Positions 27,540 to 36,461 are shown, numbered from the stretch's first letter. The stretch: 64,000 bases of DNA from Pseudotabrizicola sp. (GCF_030656345.1 NZ_JAUSNR010000002.1:248001-312000), one strand, 5' to 3'. Program-made: numbers and translations. Notes: generated from the letters alone by a model not told the origin.

Positions 27540-28180
27540 TGCATCACCTCATCATCTGCGCCGCCCCGCAGGGCGAATTCGATCAGCGTCACCAGCGTTT
27601 CGCGCCGGGTCGACAGCGACGGCGCCTCCAGCAGGGCCTGCTTGTCTTCGGGGGTAAAGGGGCACAGCATTGACAGCGAGTTGATCAGCAGCTCGGTCTC
27701 GGCCTCTTTCAGGCTGTCCCAGTCGGTGGCAAGATTCAGCGTCGTCAGATACCGCCCCAGAACCCCCAGAAACGCAGGGCGGTCAAAACCGGGGTCGCTT
27801 TCATCTTCGCGGTTCAGGTCGCGTCCGAACGGCGACCAGTCAACCAGACAGCGGCGATAGGGCGTAAAGCCCTGCACCTCTTCGCGCACCCGGAACCGCG
27901 ACATGCCCGCAAGGGTGATCATGTAGCGCCCGTCTTCGGTTTCGGAAAACCCGGTCAACCGGCCTGCACAACCGATGGATTGCAGCCGCTTTTCGCCGCC
28001 GGGGGTTTCCCGGGTCTGGATCATGCCGATCAGCCGGGTCTTGGTCTTCATGCAGTCTTCGACCATCGCCAGATAGCGCGGCTCGAAGATATGCAGCGGC
28101 AACCGCGCCCGGGGCAGCATCAGGGCACCGGGCAACGGGAAAACCGGAATGGTATCGGGAAGGTCTGAGGCGTTCATCAT
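27536..28180 (-). CDS. LON peptidase substrate-binding (LonN) domain protein
   Basis: The protein has 214 aa (213 if the second Met at 28177 is used). It corresponds to the N-terminal substrate-recognition domain of Lon without AAA+ or protease domains: [34 protein letters not shown], then [28 protein letters not shown]. The free-standing LonN family is widespread; its role is presumed to be protein binding. It is 27 nt after the thioredoxin-family gene and overlaps the Trm112-like gene, so all three are likely co-expressed. Confidence 0.92.
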   Translation of the reverse strand: MMNASDLPDTIPVFPLPGALMLPRARLPLHIFEPRYLAMVEDCMKTKTRLIGMIQTRETPGGEKRLQSIGCAGRLTGFSETEDGRYMITLAGMSRFRVREEVQGFTPYRRCLVDWSPFGRDLNREDESDPGFDRPAFLGVLGRYLTTLNLATDWDSLKEAETELLINSLSMLCPFTPEDKQALLEAPSLSTRRETLVTLIEFALRGGADDEVMQ

Positions 28181-28207
28181 GATACCCCACCTAGGCCGGA
28201 AACGGCG

Positions 28208-29116
28208 TCAGGCAAATATCATCGACGACAGCTTGCGCCGCCCTTTCATGACAATGGGGTCTTTGGCCGCCAGCGCATCGAAAATGGTGAAGAGCTGGGT
28301 TCGCGCGGCCCCCTCGTTCCATTCCCGGTCGCGCCGGAACAGTTCCAGCAGCTGATCCACCGCCTCTTCGGTCTTGCCTGCGGCCAGCAGGGCGGCGGCA
28401 TAGTCGAACCGGGCCTGATGATCGGCGGGGTCCGCCTCGACCGCGCGCTGCAGGTCCTGTTCCGGCCCGGCATTGGCAGCCTGCTTGGCCAGTTCGATCT
28501 GGGCACGCGCCGCCTCGACCTCTTTGGCGGTGGCGATGGCTTTGGGGGCATTGGCGGCCAGAACCTCGGCCTGTTCCAGATTGCCAAGCGCCAGATGGCT
28601 GCGGATCAGCCCGCCATAGGCGGCGGCATTTTCCGGCTCTTCTTCCAGAATGGCGGCAAAGGTTTCGGCTGCATCCACGGCCGCGCCTTCGGTCAGCATC
28701 TGTTCGGCTGCCTCAATCGCCTCGGCCAGGCCCCCATCGCCGCCAAGCGCCTTGATCCGGTCGATGAATGTCTTGATCTCGGACCCCGGCACCGCGCCCT
28801 GAAACCCGTCCACCGGCTGGCCCTGCCAGAAGGCAAACACTGTGGGGATCGACTGCACCCGCAGCTGGCCCGCGATCATCTGGTTTTCGTCGACGTTGAC
28901 CTTGACCATGCGGACCTTGCCGCCTTCGGCCTTCACCGCCGCCTCAAGCGCCGGGCCAAGCGTTTTGCACGGGCCGCACCATGGTGCCCAGAAATCGACG
29001 ATCACCGGCACTTCGCGGCTGGCCTCGATCACATCGGCCATGAAAGTGGCTTCGGTCGTGTCCTTGATCAGGTCATTGATCGGGGCGGGCTTCGGTTTGT
29101 CACCAAGGCTGAACAT
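28208..29116 (-). CDS. Thioredoxin-TPR chaperone-like protein (YbbN/CnoX type)
   Basis: The protein has 302 aa. The N-terminal thioredoxin domain (residues ~20-120) has an intact WCGPC active site (FWAPWCGPCKTLGP). The C-terminal ~170 residues are TPR-like alpha-helical repeats (AEAIEAAEQMLTEGAAVDAAETFAAILEEEPENAAAYGGLI...). This domain order matches YbbN/CnoX, which holds oxidatively stressed clients for the chaperone machinery. The start is ATG 29116 (MFSLGDKPKPAP) after AGAGGGACCCG; upstream extensions are unrelated sequence. First gene of the thioredoxin-LonN-Trm112 operon. Confidence 0.93.
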   Translation of the reverse strand: MFSLGDKPKPAPINDLIKDTTEATFMADVIEASREVPVIVDFWAPWCGPCKTLGPALEAAVKAEGGKVRMVKVNVDENQMIAGQLRVQSIPTVFAFWQGQPVDGFQGAVPGSEIKTFIDRIKALGGDGGLAEAIEAAEQMLTEGAAVDAAETFAAILEEEPENAAAYGGLIRSHLALGNLEQAEVLAANAPKAIATAKEVEAARAQIELAKQAANAGPEQDLQRAVEADPADHQARFDYAAALLAAGKTEEAVDQLLELFRRDREWNEGAARTQLFTIFDALAAKDPIVMKGRRKLSSMIFA

Positions 29117-29244
29117 CGGGTCCCTCTTCCGGCTGAGATTTGCCCCTATATGCGCACACCGTGCGAAAAGGCCAAGGGGGAAGGGGCATTTACGAAGCCG
29201 GATTCTGCCCGTAGCCTGCGGGCAACATGATGATGGAGACTGCG

Positions 29245-29880
29245 ATGTCGTTTCTGATGACCTTTGGTGACAGCAACACCCATGGCACACCACCCATTGT
29301 CACGCGTGGCGAATATCACAGGTTCGGCGCCGGGGTGCGCTGGCCGCAGGTTACCTTACGCGCGCTTGGTGTCGGCTGGGAACTGGCCGAAGAGGGGCTG
29401 CCGGGGCGCACTGCGCAATTTGCCGACCCGGTGATGGGCGCGCATATGAACGGGCAGGACGGGCTGAAGATCGCGCTGCAAAGCCATGGCCCGGTTGATG
29501 TGCTGACGATCATGCTGGGCACCAATGACGTGAAGGCGCGGTTTTCCGCCACGCCGGAAACGGTGACAGCCGGGGTGGCCGGTCTGGTCGATATCGCGCT
29601 CAGCCTTGAAATGCAGGACCGGCATGGCGGCTTTCGCGTGCTGCTGATCTGCCCGCCCCCCGTGGCCGAAGTGGGGCCAATCGCCGGGGAGTTTCTGGGG
29701 GCGACCGCGCGCAGCACGGGCCTTGCCGAACGCTATGAGGCACTGGCCCACGCGCGGGGGCTGGGGTTTCTGGATGCGGGCCGGATCATCAGCGTGAGCC
29801 CGCAGGACGGCATCCACTTTGAAGCCGAGGCCCATGCCGCGCTTGGTCTGGCAGTGGCCGAGGCGATCAAACACCTGTAG
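29245..29880 (+). CDS. SGNH/GDSL-family hydrolase
   Basis: Esterase-type protein of 211 aa. Block I is TFGDSNTHG with the catalytic Ser, block II Gly is near EEGLPGRTAQ, block III is IMLGTNDVK with the oxyanion Asn, and block V is DGIHFEAEAHAALG with the Asp-x-x-His pair. It resembles bacterial arylesterase/acyltransferase-like members such as the M. smegmatis type. The start is ATG 29245 (MSFLMTFGDSN), with GGAG 6 nt upstream. It lies next to the exopolysaccharide locus but on the opposite strand to the first glycosyltransferase; a role in deacylating sugars is possible but unsupported. Confidence 0.9.
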   Translation: MSFLMTFGDSNTHGTPPIVTRGEYHRFGAGVRWPQVTLRALGVGWELAEEGLPGRTAQFADPVMGAHMNGQDGLKIALQSHGPVDVLTIMLGTNDVKARFSATPETVTAGVAGLVDIALSLEMQDRHGGFRVLLICPPPVAEVGPIAGEFLGATARSTGLAERYEALAHARGLGFLDAGRIISVSPQDGIHFEAEAHAALGLAVAEAIKHL

Positions 29881-29892
29881 GGGCCGCAGGGG

Positions 29893-31116
29893 TCAGCCCT
29901 TGCCCTTGCTGGCAAACAGCTCGGTCAGTTTTTCGGCCTCAACGTTGATGTCATGCCGCTCAAACACGCGCTGACGTGCCGCCTGTCCCATCGCGGTCAG
30001 GCGGTCGGGCGGGGTTGCGGCCATGTCGCGGATTGCCTGTGCCAGACCCGCCGCGTCACCGGCGGGGACCAGCCAGCCGGTATCCGTAGTCACCAGCTCG
30101 GGTATTCCGGCAATTGACGTGGCGATGACCGGGCGCCCCGAGGCCATGGCTTCCATGATCACCACCGGCAAGCCTTCGGCAAAGGATGGCACGATCAGCG
30201 CCTGCGCGCCCCCCAGCGCATCGCGCACCCGCGCCTCGGTCAGCCATCCGGTCAGGGTGACATGGCGGGCAAGGCTGTGCCGGGCAATCGCGGCTTCGAT
30301 CTGCGGCCGCAGCCCGCCGTCACCCACCAGCGTCAGATGCAGATCGGGCAGGGTCTGCACCGCAATCGCCACCGCGTCGATCAGCAGCGCAAAGCCCTTT
30401 TGTTCAGACAACCGCCCGATGGCCACCAGATGCGGCCCGCCCGCAGGCATCGGCACCGGGTCGGGAAAGCGCCACGCCTCGATCCCGCAATGCACCACAT
30501 GCAGCCGGGCCCATGTGCCCGGATCGGTCCAGCGGCACAGCTGGCTGCGGCCAAAGCTGGAAATCGCCACCGCAAAGGCGGCCCGGTCGGCTTTCAGACC
30601 CAAAGACAGGGTGCGGGGCGCGTCAAACTCTTCGGGGCCATGGACGGTAAAGGAATACTCTGGCCCGCCCATCATCGCCGACAGCATGGCGACGGTGGTG
30701 GAATTGGTGCCGAAATGCGCATGCAGATGTGCAAGCCGCAGATCGTGACAGCGCCGCGCCAGATGTGCCGCCTCGGCCAGATAGACCATGTGGCGCAACC
30801 GCCCTCCGGTGCCCGGGGTGGCGCCATCAAACCGCGCCCCGCACCGCCATGCCATGCCAAGCGCGCGCACCGCGCCAAGCGGATGATTTGCCATCCAGCC
30901 AAGCGCAGACAGCACCAGCTTGCCTGCCCCGATTTCCAGAATATGCTCGGTCCGGGCATCTTCGGCCATATCCGCCGGGTCCGGCAGCGCCGCGCGGTCT
31001 GACCGCAACGCAAAGCGGTGGATGTCCCAGCCCTGACGTTCCAGCGCCAGAATCTCGCGCCGGATAAAGGTCAGCGAGCTGCGGGGATAGGTGTTCACCA
31101 GATACGCGATCTTCAA
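29893..31116 (-). CDS. GT4-family glycosyltransferase
   Basis: The protein has 407 aa with a GT-B fold. The N-terminal MKIAYLVNTYPRSSLTFIRREILALERQG is typical of exopolysaccharide GT4 enzymes, HLHAHFGTNSTTVAMLSA lies in the acceptor domain, and the C-terminal donor-binding domain has AIGRLSEQKGFALLIDA, LVGDGGLRPQIEA and PSFAEGLPVVIMEAMASGRPVIAT (the E-x7-E motif). It probably adds one sugar to a lipid-linked intermediate at the inner membrane. Donor and acceptor are unknown. It is the left-hand end of the polysaccharide locus, 129 nt downstream of the Wzz-like gene on the same strand. Confidence 0.93.
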   Translation of the reverse strand: MKIAYLVNTYPRSSLTFIRREILALERQGWDIHRFALRSDRAALPDPADMAEDARTEHILEIGAGKLVLSALGWMANHPLGAVRALGMAWRCGARFDGATPGTGGRLRHMVYLAEAAHLARRCHDLRLAHLHAHFGTNSTTVAMLSAMMGGPEYSFTVHGPEEFDAPRTLSLGLKADRAAFAVAISSFGRSQLCRWTDPGTWARLHVVHCGIEAWRFPDPVPMPAGGPHLVAIGRLSEQKGFALLIDAVAIAVQTLPDLHLTLVGDGGLRPQIEAAIARHSLARHVTLTGWLTEARVRDALGGAQALIVPSFAEGLPVVIMEAMASGRPVIATSIAGIPELVTTDTGWLVPAGDAAGLAQAIRDMAATPPDRLTAMGQAARQRVFERHDINVEAEKLTELFASKGKG

Positions 31117-31245
31117 CGTCAGCTCCGCAACGCTCGGGGGCGGGGGTGCAGCAGCGCGCTTGGGTTCGGACGCGCAACGGGCACAAGGCCCCCGGCGCAG
31201 TCTGATCCGTCCCCCTTTGTCATCTGTTGCGCCCTGCCGGATGTG

Positions 31246-32568
31246 TCACTTCAGGGCCACCGCAAGCAGTGCCAGCACCGCTGCACCCAGCACAAGGCGG
31301 GTGCGGTTTCCGGTCATGCTCCCGGCATCATTCTCGATCAGCGTGGTGATCACCCGGCGCGCCAGCGGCTTGCGGCTGCTGTGCCGGACTTCAGGGATCG
31401 ACACCACCGGGCGCAGGTTCAGCTCGCGCTCCATCTGGGCGGCGGTGCGGATCACCGGGTTCGCCAGATCAAGCAGGAAGGCCACAACAAGCGCCAGCCC
31501 CGCACTGCCGATCAGCCCGGCGATAGCGATTTTCCTGGCCCCGGACCCGACCGCATAATCGGGGGTAATCGCGCGTTCCAGCATGGCAAAGCGTTCGGTC
31601 TGCTGGCGGGCGGCGAGGCTTTGGGCGGTTTCCGCCTCGGCCATGCGCTGCGACACCAGCGAATACTGATCCTGCAGCTGGCGCATCTGCCGGTCATAGG
31701 CCGACAGCGCCCGTTCCACCTCGGCGGTGTTGCCAAGCGTCTCCTCCAGCGCGGTCTTGCGGTCGGTCAGCGGGGCACGCTGTGCCGTCAGTACCGACAG
31801 CCGCTGTGCAATATCCTCCAGCCGCCGCCGGTCGGTAGCACGCGGAGTTGGCAGGGCGCGCAGCTGTGCCTCTTCGCTTTGCAGGCCGGTGGTTTCCTGA
31901 TCCAGCACCCGCAGCGAGGTTTCAATCAGCGCAATTTCATCCTGCCGCGCTTCGCGTACACCGGGCAGGGCGCTGCGGTTGGCATCGCGGTAGGTGGCAA
32001 TCTGGGTCTCCAGCGTGGCGATGTCCTGCCACAACCGGCTTTCCTGCTCCTTGAAAAAGGCGAAACTCGCCTCGGCCGTGGCCCGATTGCCTTCGGCGCC
32101 CAGATCCAGCACGCTTTGCGCCAGATCATTGGCAATCCGCGCCGCATCCTCGGCCCGCCCGGCCCGCGCCACGATGAACAGCGCCGACAACGCCCCCGAT
32201 GGCCCGGTCACGCTTTGAAACCGCACCGACTGCCGCATCGCATCGACCTTGTCTTCCAGCGACATGCCCGGCGCATCGGCAAACAAGCCGTGGCGTTCGA
32301 TCAGCGTGATCATGTTTTCGCGGGTGGTCAGACGCTGTTCGATACTGGTCAGCAATTGCAGCACATTGACCGGCGTCGCCGTCGCCCGCCCGCCATCGGT
32401 GACCATCGGCAGTTCCACCTGCAGAACGGCAGTGGATTCGAACACGGCGGGCCGGGTCTTGGCATAGACAACCGCCAAAGCCGTCCCGATCAGCGTGATC
32501 GCCAGCAGCAGCCAGAACCGGCGCCGGATCAGGTTGAGCAGATCTTCAACGGTCTGGATCGGGCCCAT
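31246..32568 (-). CDS. Wzz/GumC-type polysaccharide chain-length regulator
   Basis: Inner-membrane protein of 440 aa with transmembrane helices at each end (residues ~18-36 FWLLLAITLIGTALAVVYA, ~352-372, and a final one at LVLGAAVLALLAVAL). The long periplasmic region between contains coiled-coil stretches (FFKEQESRLWQDIATLETQ...). This is the Wzz/GNVR (PCP-2 co-polymerase) architecture that sets exopolysaccharide length with Wzy and a CpsD-type kinase. The kinase gene lies 3 nt upstream, the normal two-gene split of the BY-kinase system. Confidence 0.92.
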   Translation of the reverse strand: MGPIQTVEDLLNLIRRRFWLLLAITLIGTALAVVYAKTRPAVFESTAVLQVELPMVTDGGRATATPVNVLQLLTSIEQRLTTRENMITLIERHGLFADAPGMSLEDKVDAMRQSVRFQSVTGPSGALSALFIVARAGRAEDAARIANDLAQSVLDLGAEGNRATAEASFAFFKEQESRLWQDIATLETQIATYRDANRSALPGVREARQDEIALIETSLRVLDQETTGLQSEEAQLRALPTPRATDRRRLEDIAQRLSVLTAQRAPLTDRKTALEETLGNTAEVERALSAYDRQMRQLQDQYSLVSQRMAEAETAQSLAARQQTERFAMLERAITPDYAVGSGARKIAIAGLIGSAGLALVVAFLLDLANPVIRTAAQMERELNLRPVVSIPEVRHSSRKPLARRVITTLIENDAGSMTGNRTRLVLGAAVLALLAVALK

Positions 32569-32571
32569 CGG

Positions 32572-33444
32572 TCAGTCCTGCCCGTAGCGCAGGCGGCCAA
32601 GGCCACGGTCCTGCGCACGGTTCAGGACCACGCCCATCAGCGGAATACGGTTTTCGAACAGCGCTTCGCAGGCGCGGATGTCTTTGGCGGTGCTTTGCTT
32701 GCCATCGACCACCACCAGAACCGCATCCAGCTTGCCCCGCATCGCCAGCACATCATCGCTGACCAGCGCCGGGGGCAGATCCAGCACCATGATGTCGGGG
32801 TCCAGCAGCTGGTCAATCGACTCCAGCGCCTGCGTCGTCTCGGCGCTGTGCAGGATATCGCCCGCATCCGCTGCGGCTTCGGAGTTGAACCCGATCGCCA
32901 GCGTCCTGCCCACCCGCACAAAACGCGACTCCATCGGCTGCGTGCCATCCAGAAAGTCGCGCAACGCGCCGCCGGGGGTTGCGCCGAACAGGTTGTGCAG
33001 GCCGGGGCGACGCAGATCAAGGTCCAGCAGCACGGTCCGGCTGCCGGGGCGGCGGGCAAGGGCCATCGCCAGATTGGCCGCCGTAAAGGACTTGCCGCAG
33101 CCATGGGTGGGCGAGGTGATGCCGATGCGTTTCCAGCCACGCTCTGTCATTGCCTGCGACACGCGGGTGCGCAGAATGTCGAATGCGGTGCCCGCAAGGC
33201 TTTGGTCGGGATTTGAAAACAGACCGTTTCCTGCCAGATGGTCGCCATCAAGGCTGATCGCGGTCAGCGATTCCCACACCCGGGCGGGGCTGAACAGCGC
33301 CAGCGGATAGGTATCGGAAAACACGTCCCGGCTCAGGGTGTTGTCCGGCAGTCTGGACCGCAGGGCAGGCACTTTGCCGGGGCGGAATACCGACACAGGC
33401 ATCAGCCGGTTGCGCCGCGATGGGGCGTCGCCCTCCTCGGCCAT
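32572..33444 (-). CDS. CpsD/CapB-family (BY-kinase-like) ATPase of polysaccharide synthesis
   Basis: Cytoplasmic P-loop ATPase of about 290 aa with the atypical Walker A TSPTHGCGKSFTAANLA, Walker A' VLLDLDLRRPGLHNLFG and Walker B IMVLDLPPAL, as in BY-kinases that partner Wzz-like proteins. Unlike classical CpsD/Wzc the C-terminus has almost no Tyr cluster (only LRYGQD), so autophosphorylation in the usual tail is doubtful. ATG 33444 (MAEEGDAPSRR) is preferred because AGGGGA lies upstream; ATG 33507 would add 21 residues. It ends 3 nt before the Wzz-like gene and is divergent from a GT2 gene. Confidence 0.88.
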   Translation of the reverse strand: MAEEGDAPSRRNRLMPVSVFRPGKVPALRSRLPDNTLSRDVFSDTYPLALFSPARVWESLTAISLDGDHLAGNGLFSNPDQSLAGTAFDILRTRVSQAMTERGWKRIGITSPTHGCGKSFTAANLAMALARRPGSRTVLLDLDLRRPGLHNLFGATPGGALRDFLDGTQPMESRFVRVGRTLAIGFNSEAAADAGDILHSAETTQALESIDQLLDPDIMVLDLPPALVSDDVLAMRGKLDAVLVVVDGKQSTAKDIRACEALFENRIPLMGVVLNRAQDRGLGRLRYGQD

Positions 33445-33788
33445 CGTCAAAATCCCCTGATTCATTAACGTTTGCACTGGTAACGCCAACTTATTGTGTC
33501 GGGCCATGAAATGGCGCGCTCCTGAAAAGCGCAGCGCGGGGGCTGCTTGCCGAAAATCAGACCTGCGAAACAGCAAGCCAAGACCGTTGGTTCCTCTTTG
33601 CCAGCGGCAAGGCACCCATGGTGTCCCGCAACCGCCTCAGACTCACCAGACCCCCGTCCAGTTAGGGGGATGATTAGCAGATTGTCATCCGAAATGAAAG
33701 GCTTTGCCCCTGTCACGCTGCGTGCGGGGCATGGTGTTCCGGCGGGGTCGGCTTTAGGCTTGGCGGGGCAAAAACGGGGGCGGCAGGC
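33445..33788. other. Divergent intergenic region inside the polysaccharide locus
   Basis: 344 nt between the CpsD-like gene (minus) and the GT2 gene (plus). It may contain up to 21 more codons of the CpsD-like protein if ATG 33507 is used. No convincing promoter, operator or RNA structure was seen. It presumably carries the promoters of both gene groups. Confidence 0.5.
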
Positions 33789-34739
33789 ATGACCGGGATC
33801 ATTGATGCAGTGGTGATCGGCCGCAACGAAGGCGACCGGCTGCTGGCCTGTCTTGCATCGCTCATGGGCCAGGTCCGGCGGCTGGTCTATGTTGACAGCG
33901 GGTCCACCGATGGCTCGGTCGCGGCGGCGCAGGCGGCGGGGGCACAGGTGATCGCGCTGGATATGCGCCAGCCCTTCACAGCGGCGCGGGCGCGCAATGC
34001 CGGGCTGATGGCGCTGGCAGCCGACCCGCCGCAGTTTGTGCAACTGATCGACGGCGATTGCCAGCTGGACTGCGGCTGGATCACGGCGGCGCGACAGGCG
34101 TTTGACGATCATCCCGCAGCCGTGGTGGTCTGTGGCCGACGGGCCGAGCGGTTTCCCGAAGCTTCGGTCTATAATGCGATGGCCGACCGGGAATGGAACA
34201 CGCCGGTGGGGCTGGCCACAGCCTGCGGCGGCGATGCGCTGATGCGCTATGATGCGGTGATGGCAGTGGGCGGCTACCGCGACGATCTGATCGCGGGGGA
34301 AGAGCCGGAGCTGTGCCTGCGCCTGCGCCGCGCCGGGGGCACCGTCTGGCGGATTGACGCGCCGATGACCCTGCATGATGCCGCCTTGCTGCGCTTTGGC
34401 CAGTGGTGGCGGCGGACGGTCCGGTCAGGCCATGCCTTTGCCGAAGGGGCGGCGCTGCATGGTGCCGGGCCGGAACGGCATTGGGTGGCCGAGCATCGCC
34501 GCGCGCTGCTTTGGGGCGTGGCGGGGCCGCTGGCCGTCGTCGCGGCGGGGCTGGTGCATCCGCTGGGCTGGGCGCTGGTGCTGGCCTATCCGGCGCAGGT
34601 CATCCGGCTGGCGCAGCGCGAAGGGTGGTCATGGGCCGTGCTGATCGTGGTCGGGCGTTTTGCCGAGGCGCGCGGCGCCTTGGGCTACCACCTGAACCGG
34701 CTGCTGGGCCGCCGCCGCGGATTGATCGAGTATAAATAG
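33789..34739 (+). CDS. GT2-family glycosyltransferase with C-terminal membrane segments
   Basis: The protein has 316 aa. The GT-A N-terminus is IIDAVVIGRNEGDRLLACLASL, followed by VYVDSGSTDGSV and the metal/UDP region QLIDGDCQLDCGW (DxD-type). EEPELCLRLRRAGGTVWRID is the ED-x-D/E catalytic segment. The C-terminal ~90 residues include hydrophobic helices (LLWGVAGPLAVVAAGLVHPLGWALVLAYPAQVI), so the enzyme is membrane-bound and likely works on a polyprenyl-linked sugar. Its last 111 nt overlap the end of the convergent WecG/TagA gene. Confidence 0.9.
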   Translation: MTGIIDAVVIGRNEGDRLLACLASLMGQVRRLVYVDSGSTDGSVAAAQAAGAQVIALDMRQPFTAARARNAGLMALAADPPQFVQLIDGDCQLDCGWITAARQAFDDHPAAVVVCGRRAERFPEASVYNAMADREWNTPVGLATACGGDALMRYDAVMAVGGYRDDLIAGEEPELCLRLRRAGGTVWRIDAPMTLHDAALLRFGQWWRRTVRSGHAFAEGAALHGAGPERHWVAEHRRALLWGVAGPLAVVAAGLVHPLGWALVLAYPAQVIRLAQREGWSWAVLIVVGRFAEARGALGYHLNRLLGRRRGLIEYK

Positions 34740-35495
34740 CGCCCGGGCGTTGCGCTGCCGCAGCGCCCCGACCACCTGACCGGGCAGGATCGCCACGCAG
34801 GCCACATAGCGCGGGATCAGGCGACGCGGGGCAGACATCACCCGCCACAGCCATTCCAGCGCCAGCTTGCGCATCCAGTGCGGGGCGCGTGTCTGCTGGC
34901 CCGCCACAAAATCAAGCCCCGCACCAAAGCCGCAAAACCCGATGGCGGGGGCCTGCGTGCGGCCAAAGGCGGCGAAGGCTTCCTGCCGGGGCGCGGACAG
35001 CGAGATGATGCACAGCCGCGCGCCAGAGGCCCGCATCGCGGCCAGCGCGCTGACGGCTTCGGCACCCGTCGGGTCAAACCCCATCGCAGGCGCGCCGGAC
35101 CAGACCACCCGCAGGCCGGGCATTTCGGCGTTCAGGTTCAGCGCCGCCTGCGCCAGCACGGCGGGGGTAGAGCCGTAGAACGCCACCGCAATCCCATCCG
35201 CAACCGCCATTTCCAGCAGGGGACGCAGCAGGTCAGACCCGGGGACGAGTGACACCGGAAGGCCAGCCAGCCGGGACAGCCAGACGATGGGGTTGCCATC
35301 GGCCACGATCAGATCCTGCGCCGCATAGATCTGCCGGTAGCTGGCAGAGGCGCGCAGTTTGACCAGATGGTCGAGGTTGATGGTGGCCAGAGAAAACCCC
35401 TGCCCGGACAGCAGCCTTGCCCGCACCTCGGCCAGCAGGCGGGGCCGGTCGGGGACGTTCACGGTGATGGTCTGGTCAGGGAACTGGAACCGCAA
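34629..35495 (-). CDS. WecG/TagA/CpsF-family (GT26) glycosyltransferase
   Basis: The protein has 288 aa. The GT26 hallmark order is present: INLDHLVKLRAS near the start, DLIVADGNPIVWLSRLAG, FYGSTPAVLAQAALNL, GLRVVWSG, a C-terminal GAPRQE-like helix (LSAPRQEAFAAFG), GFCGFGAGLDFVAGQQTRAPHWMRKLALEWLWR. These enzymes add N-acetylmannosaminuronate- or ManNAc-type sugars to undecaprenyl-PP-linked GlcNAc. The catalytic domain ends by ~residue 255; the last ~35 residues overlap the antisense end of the GT2 gene and look like run-on sequence. Transcription points away from the BLUF gene region. Confidence 0.92.
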   Translation of the reverse strand: MRFQFPDQTITVNVPDRPRLLAEVRARLLSGQGFSLATINLDHLVKLRASASYRQIYAAQDLIVADGNPIVWLSRLAGLPVSLVPGSDLLRPLLEMAVADGIAVAFYGSTPAVLAQAALNLNAEMPGLRVVWSGAPAMGFDPTGAEAVSALAAMRASGARLCIISLSAPRQEAFAAFGRTQAPAIGFCGFGAGLDFVAGQQTRAPHWMRKLALEWLWRVMSAPRRLIPRYVACVAILPGQVVGALRQRNARALFILDQSAAAAQQPVQVVAQGAARLGKTPDHDQHGP

Positions 35496-36002
35496 GGCTC
35501 GGACTTTCGGGAGGGGAGCCGGGGCCCTTGATCAGGGGCGCAGGCACAGCGGGGCAAAATCGAAAAACGTGCTTTCCCACTGTGTTACAACGGGATGGTT
35601 CCTTTAATTTCAACAGCTTGGCTTTTCTGTGTTCATAATTTGTTAACACTTTGGTCCCTTAGTCAACAGGTTTGACCGGCGGTTCATGACAAAGGTTAAG
35701 ACCGCCAGAGCATGGTTTGATCTGGATCAAATCATGTATCTGGAATATATGTTAAAAATCCCCACAGACGCTTGGCAGCGCATCGGAGTTTCGCTAGCGT
35801 AGGGCAATCTGTGGTAGAAAAGCGCATGCTTTTGTCCCGCATGATGTGTGGCAAGGTCCGCCTTGTTTCAAAGCGTCTGACAGAGTGTCCGGGCCGCCCG
35901 GACCAGCAGATCGCGGGTATCGCCGCTGTTTGCGTCACGTCTTCGCCCAGGGCTGCCTCCCTGGTTACACCCAGAGATTTAAGCAAAGATATACGGTTCA
36001 GA
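35496..36002. other. 507-nt intergenic region with FNR box between the GT26 and BLUF genes
   Basis: This region is more AT-rich than its surroundings and contains no convincing coding frame. It holds the FNR/FnrL-type box at 35717-35730 and several T/A-rich stretches (around 35600-35660) that could be promoter elements for the divergent WecG-like (minus) and BLUF (plus) genes. Open frames here lack ribosome-binding sites and family resemblance. Confidence 0.6.
35717..35730. promoter_or_regulatory. FNR/FnrL/FixK-type binding site
   Basis: TTGAT-CTGG-ATCAA is an exact match to the FNR-family consensus TTGATnnnnATCAA. It lies 222 nt upstream of the GT26 gene and 287 nt upstream of the BLUF gene. 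This suggests oxygen-responsive control of one or both, though the distances are long for a class II activator site. Confidence 0.75.
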
Positions 36003-36461
36003 ATGACTCATCACATCGCCTATACCAGCGCCGCGCCCGAGCCGGTCGACCCCGGCCTTCTGGCCAGTTTGCTGAAGGTGTCGGTGCGCAACAATACACG
36101 TGACGGGATCACCGGGGTGTTGCTCTATCACGATCAGTCGTATTTTCAGATTCTGGAAGGCGAGAAAGACGTGGTTGAGGCGTGCTATGCGCGGATCGTC
36201 TGCGACCCCCGGCATGTCGGTGTGCTGCGGCTCTGGAACCAGACAGCCGAGGAGCGGGTGTTTTCGCATTGGGCGATGGGCTATGCCGGGCCGGATCAGC
36301 TGCAGCTTTTCGAAGGCGCGGCGCAGGACAGGCTGACCCGGTTCATGCGCCATCGCAACGGCGAGACGCCGGGCGAGCCGGTGGCTTTGGCGCTGGCGCG
36401 TCAGATGTACAAGCGGTTCAGATTTGGCATGGCGCGCTATGGCGGCCCGATCCTGACCTGA
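36003..36461 (+). CDS. Short BLUF-domain blue-light photoreceptor
   Basis: The protein has 152 aa, almost entirely BLUF domain plus a short C-terminal helical tail, as in BlrB of Rhodobacter. Flavin-site residues are visible: Tyr7 (IAYTSAA), Asn30/31 (VRNNTRDGITG), Gln49 (YFQILEG) and Trp90 (HWAMGY). It therefore senses blue light through FAD and must act via a partner, since no output domain is attached. ATG 36003 begins the conserved domain directly; the ribosome-binding site is weak. It lies within the polysaccharide/PKS-NRPS locus, so a light effect on that locus is plausible. Confidence 0.92.
   Translation: MTHHIAYTSAAPEPVDPGLLASLLKVSVRNNTRDGITGVLLYHDQSYFQILEGEKDVVEACYARIVCDPRHVGVLRLWNQTAEERVFSHWAMGYAGPDQLQLFEGAAQDRLTRFMRHRNGETPGEPVALALARQMYKRFRFGMARYGGPILT

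Noticed and set aside
35732-35986. 84-codon minus-strand frame in the FNR-box region
   Set aside because: No ribosome-binding site and no recognisable domain; composition is like intergenic DNA.
35772-36002. 77-residue N-terminal extension of the BLUF protein
   Set aside because: It would start at TTG without a ribosome-binding site, and the added sequence has no domain; the BLUF domain begins exactly at ATG 36003.
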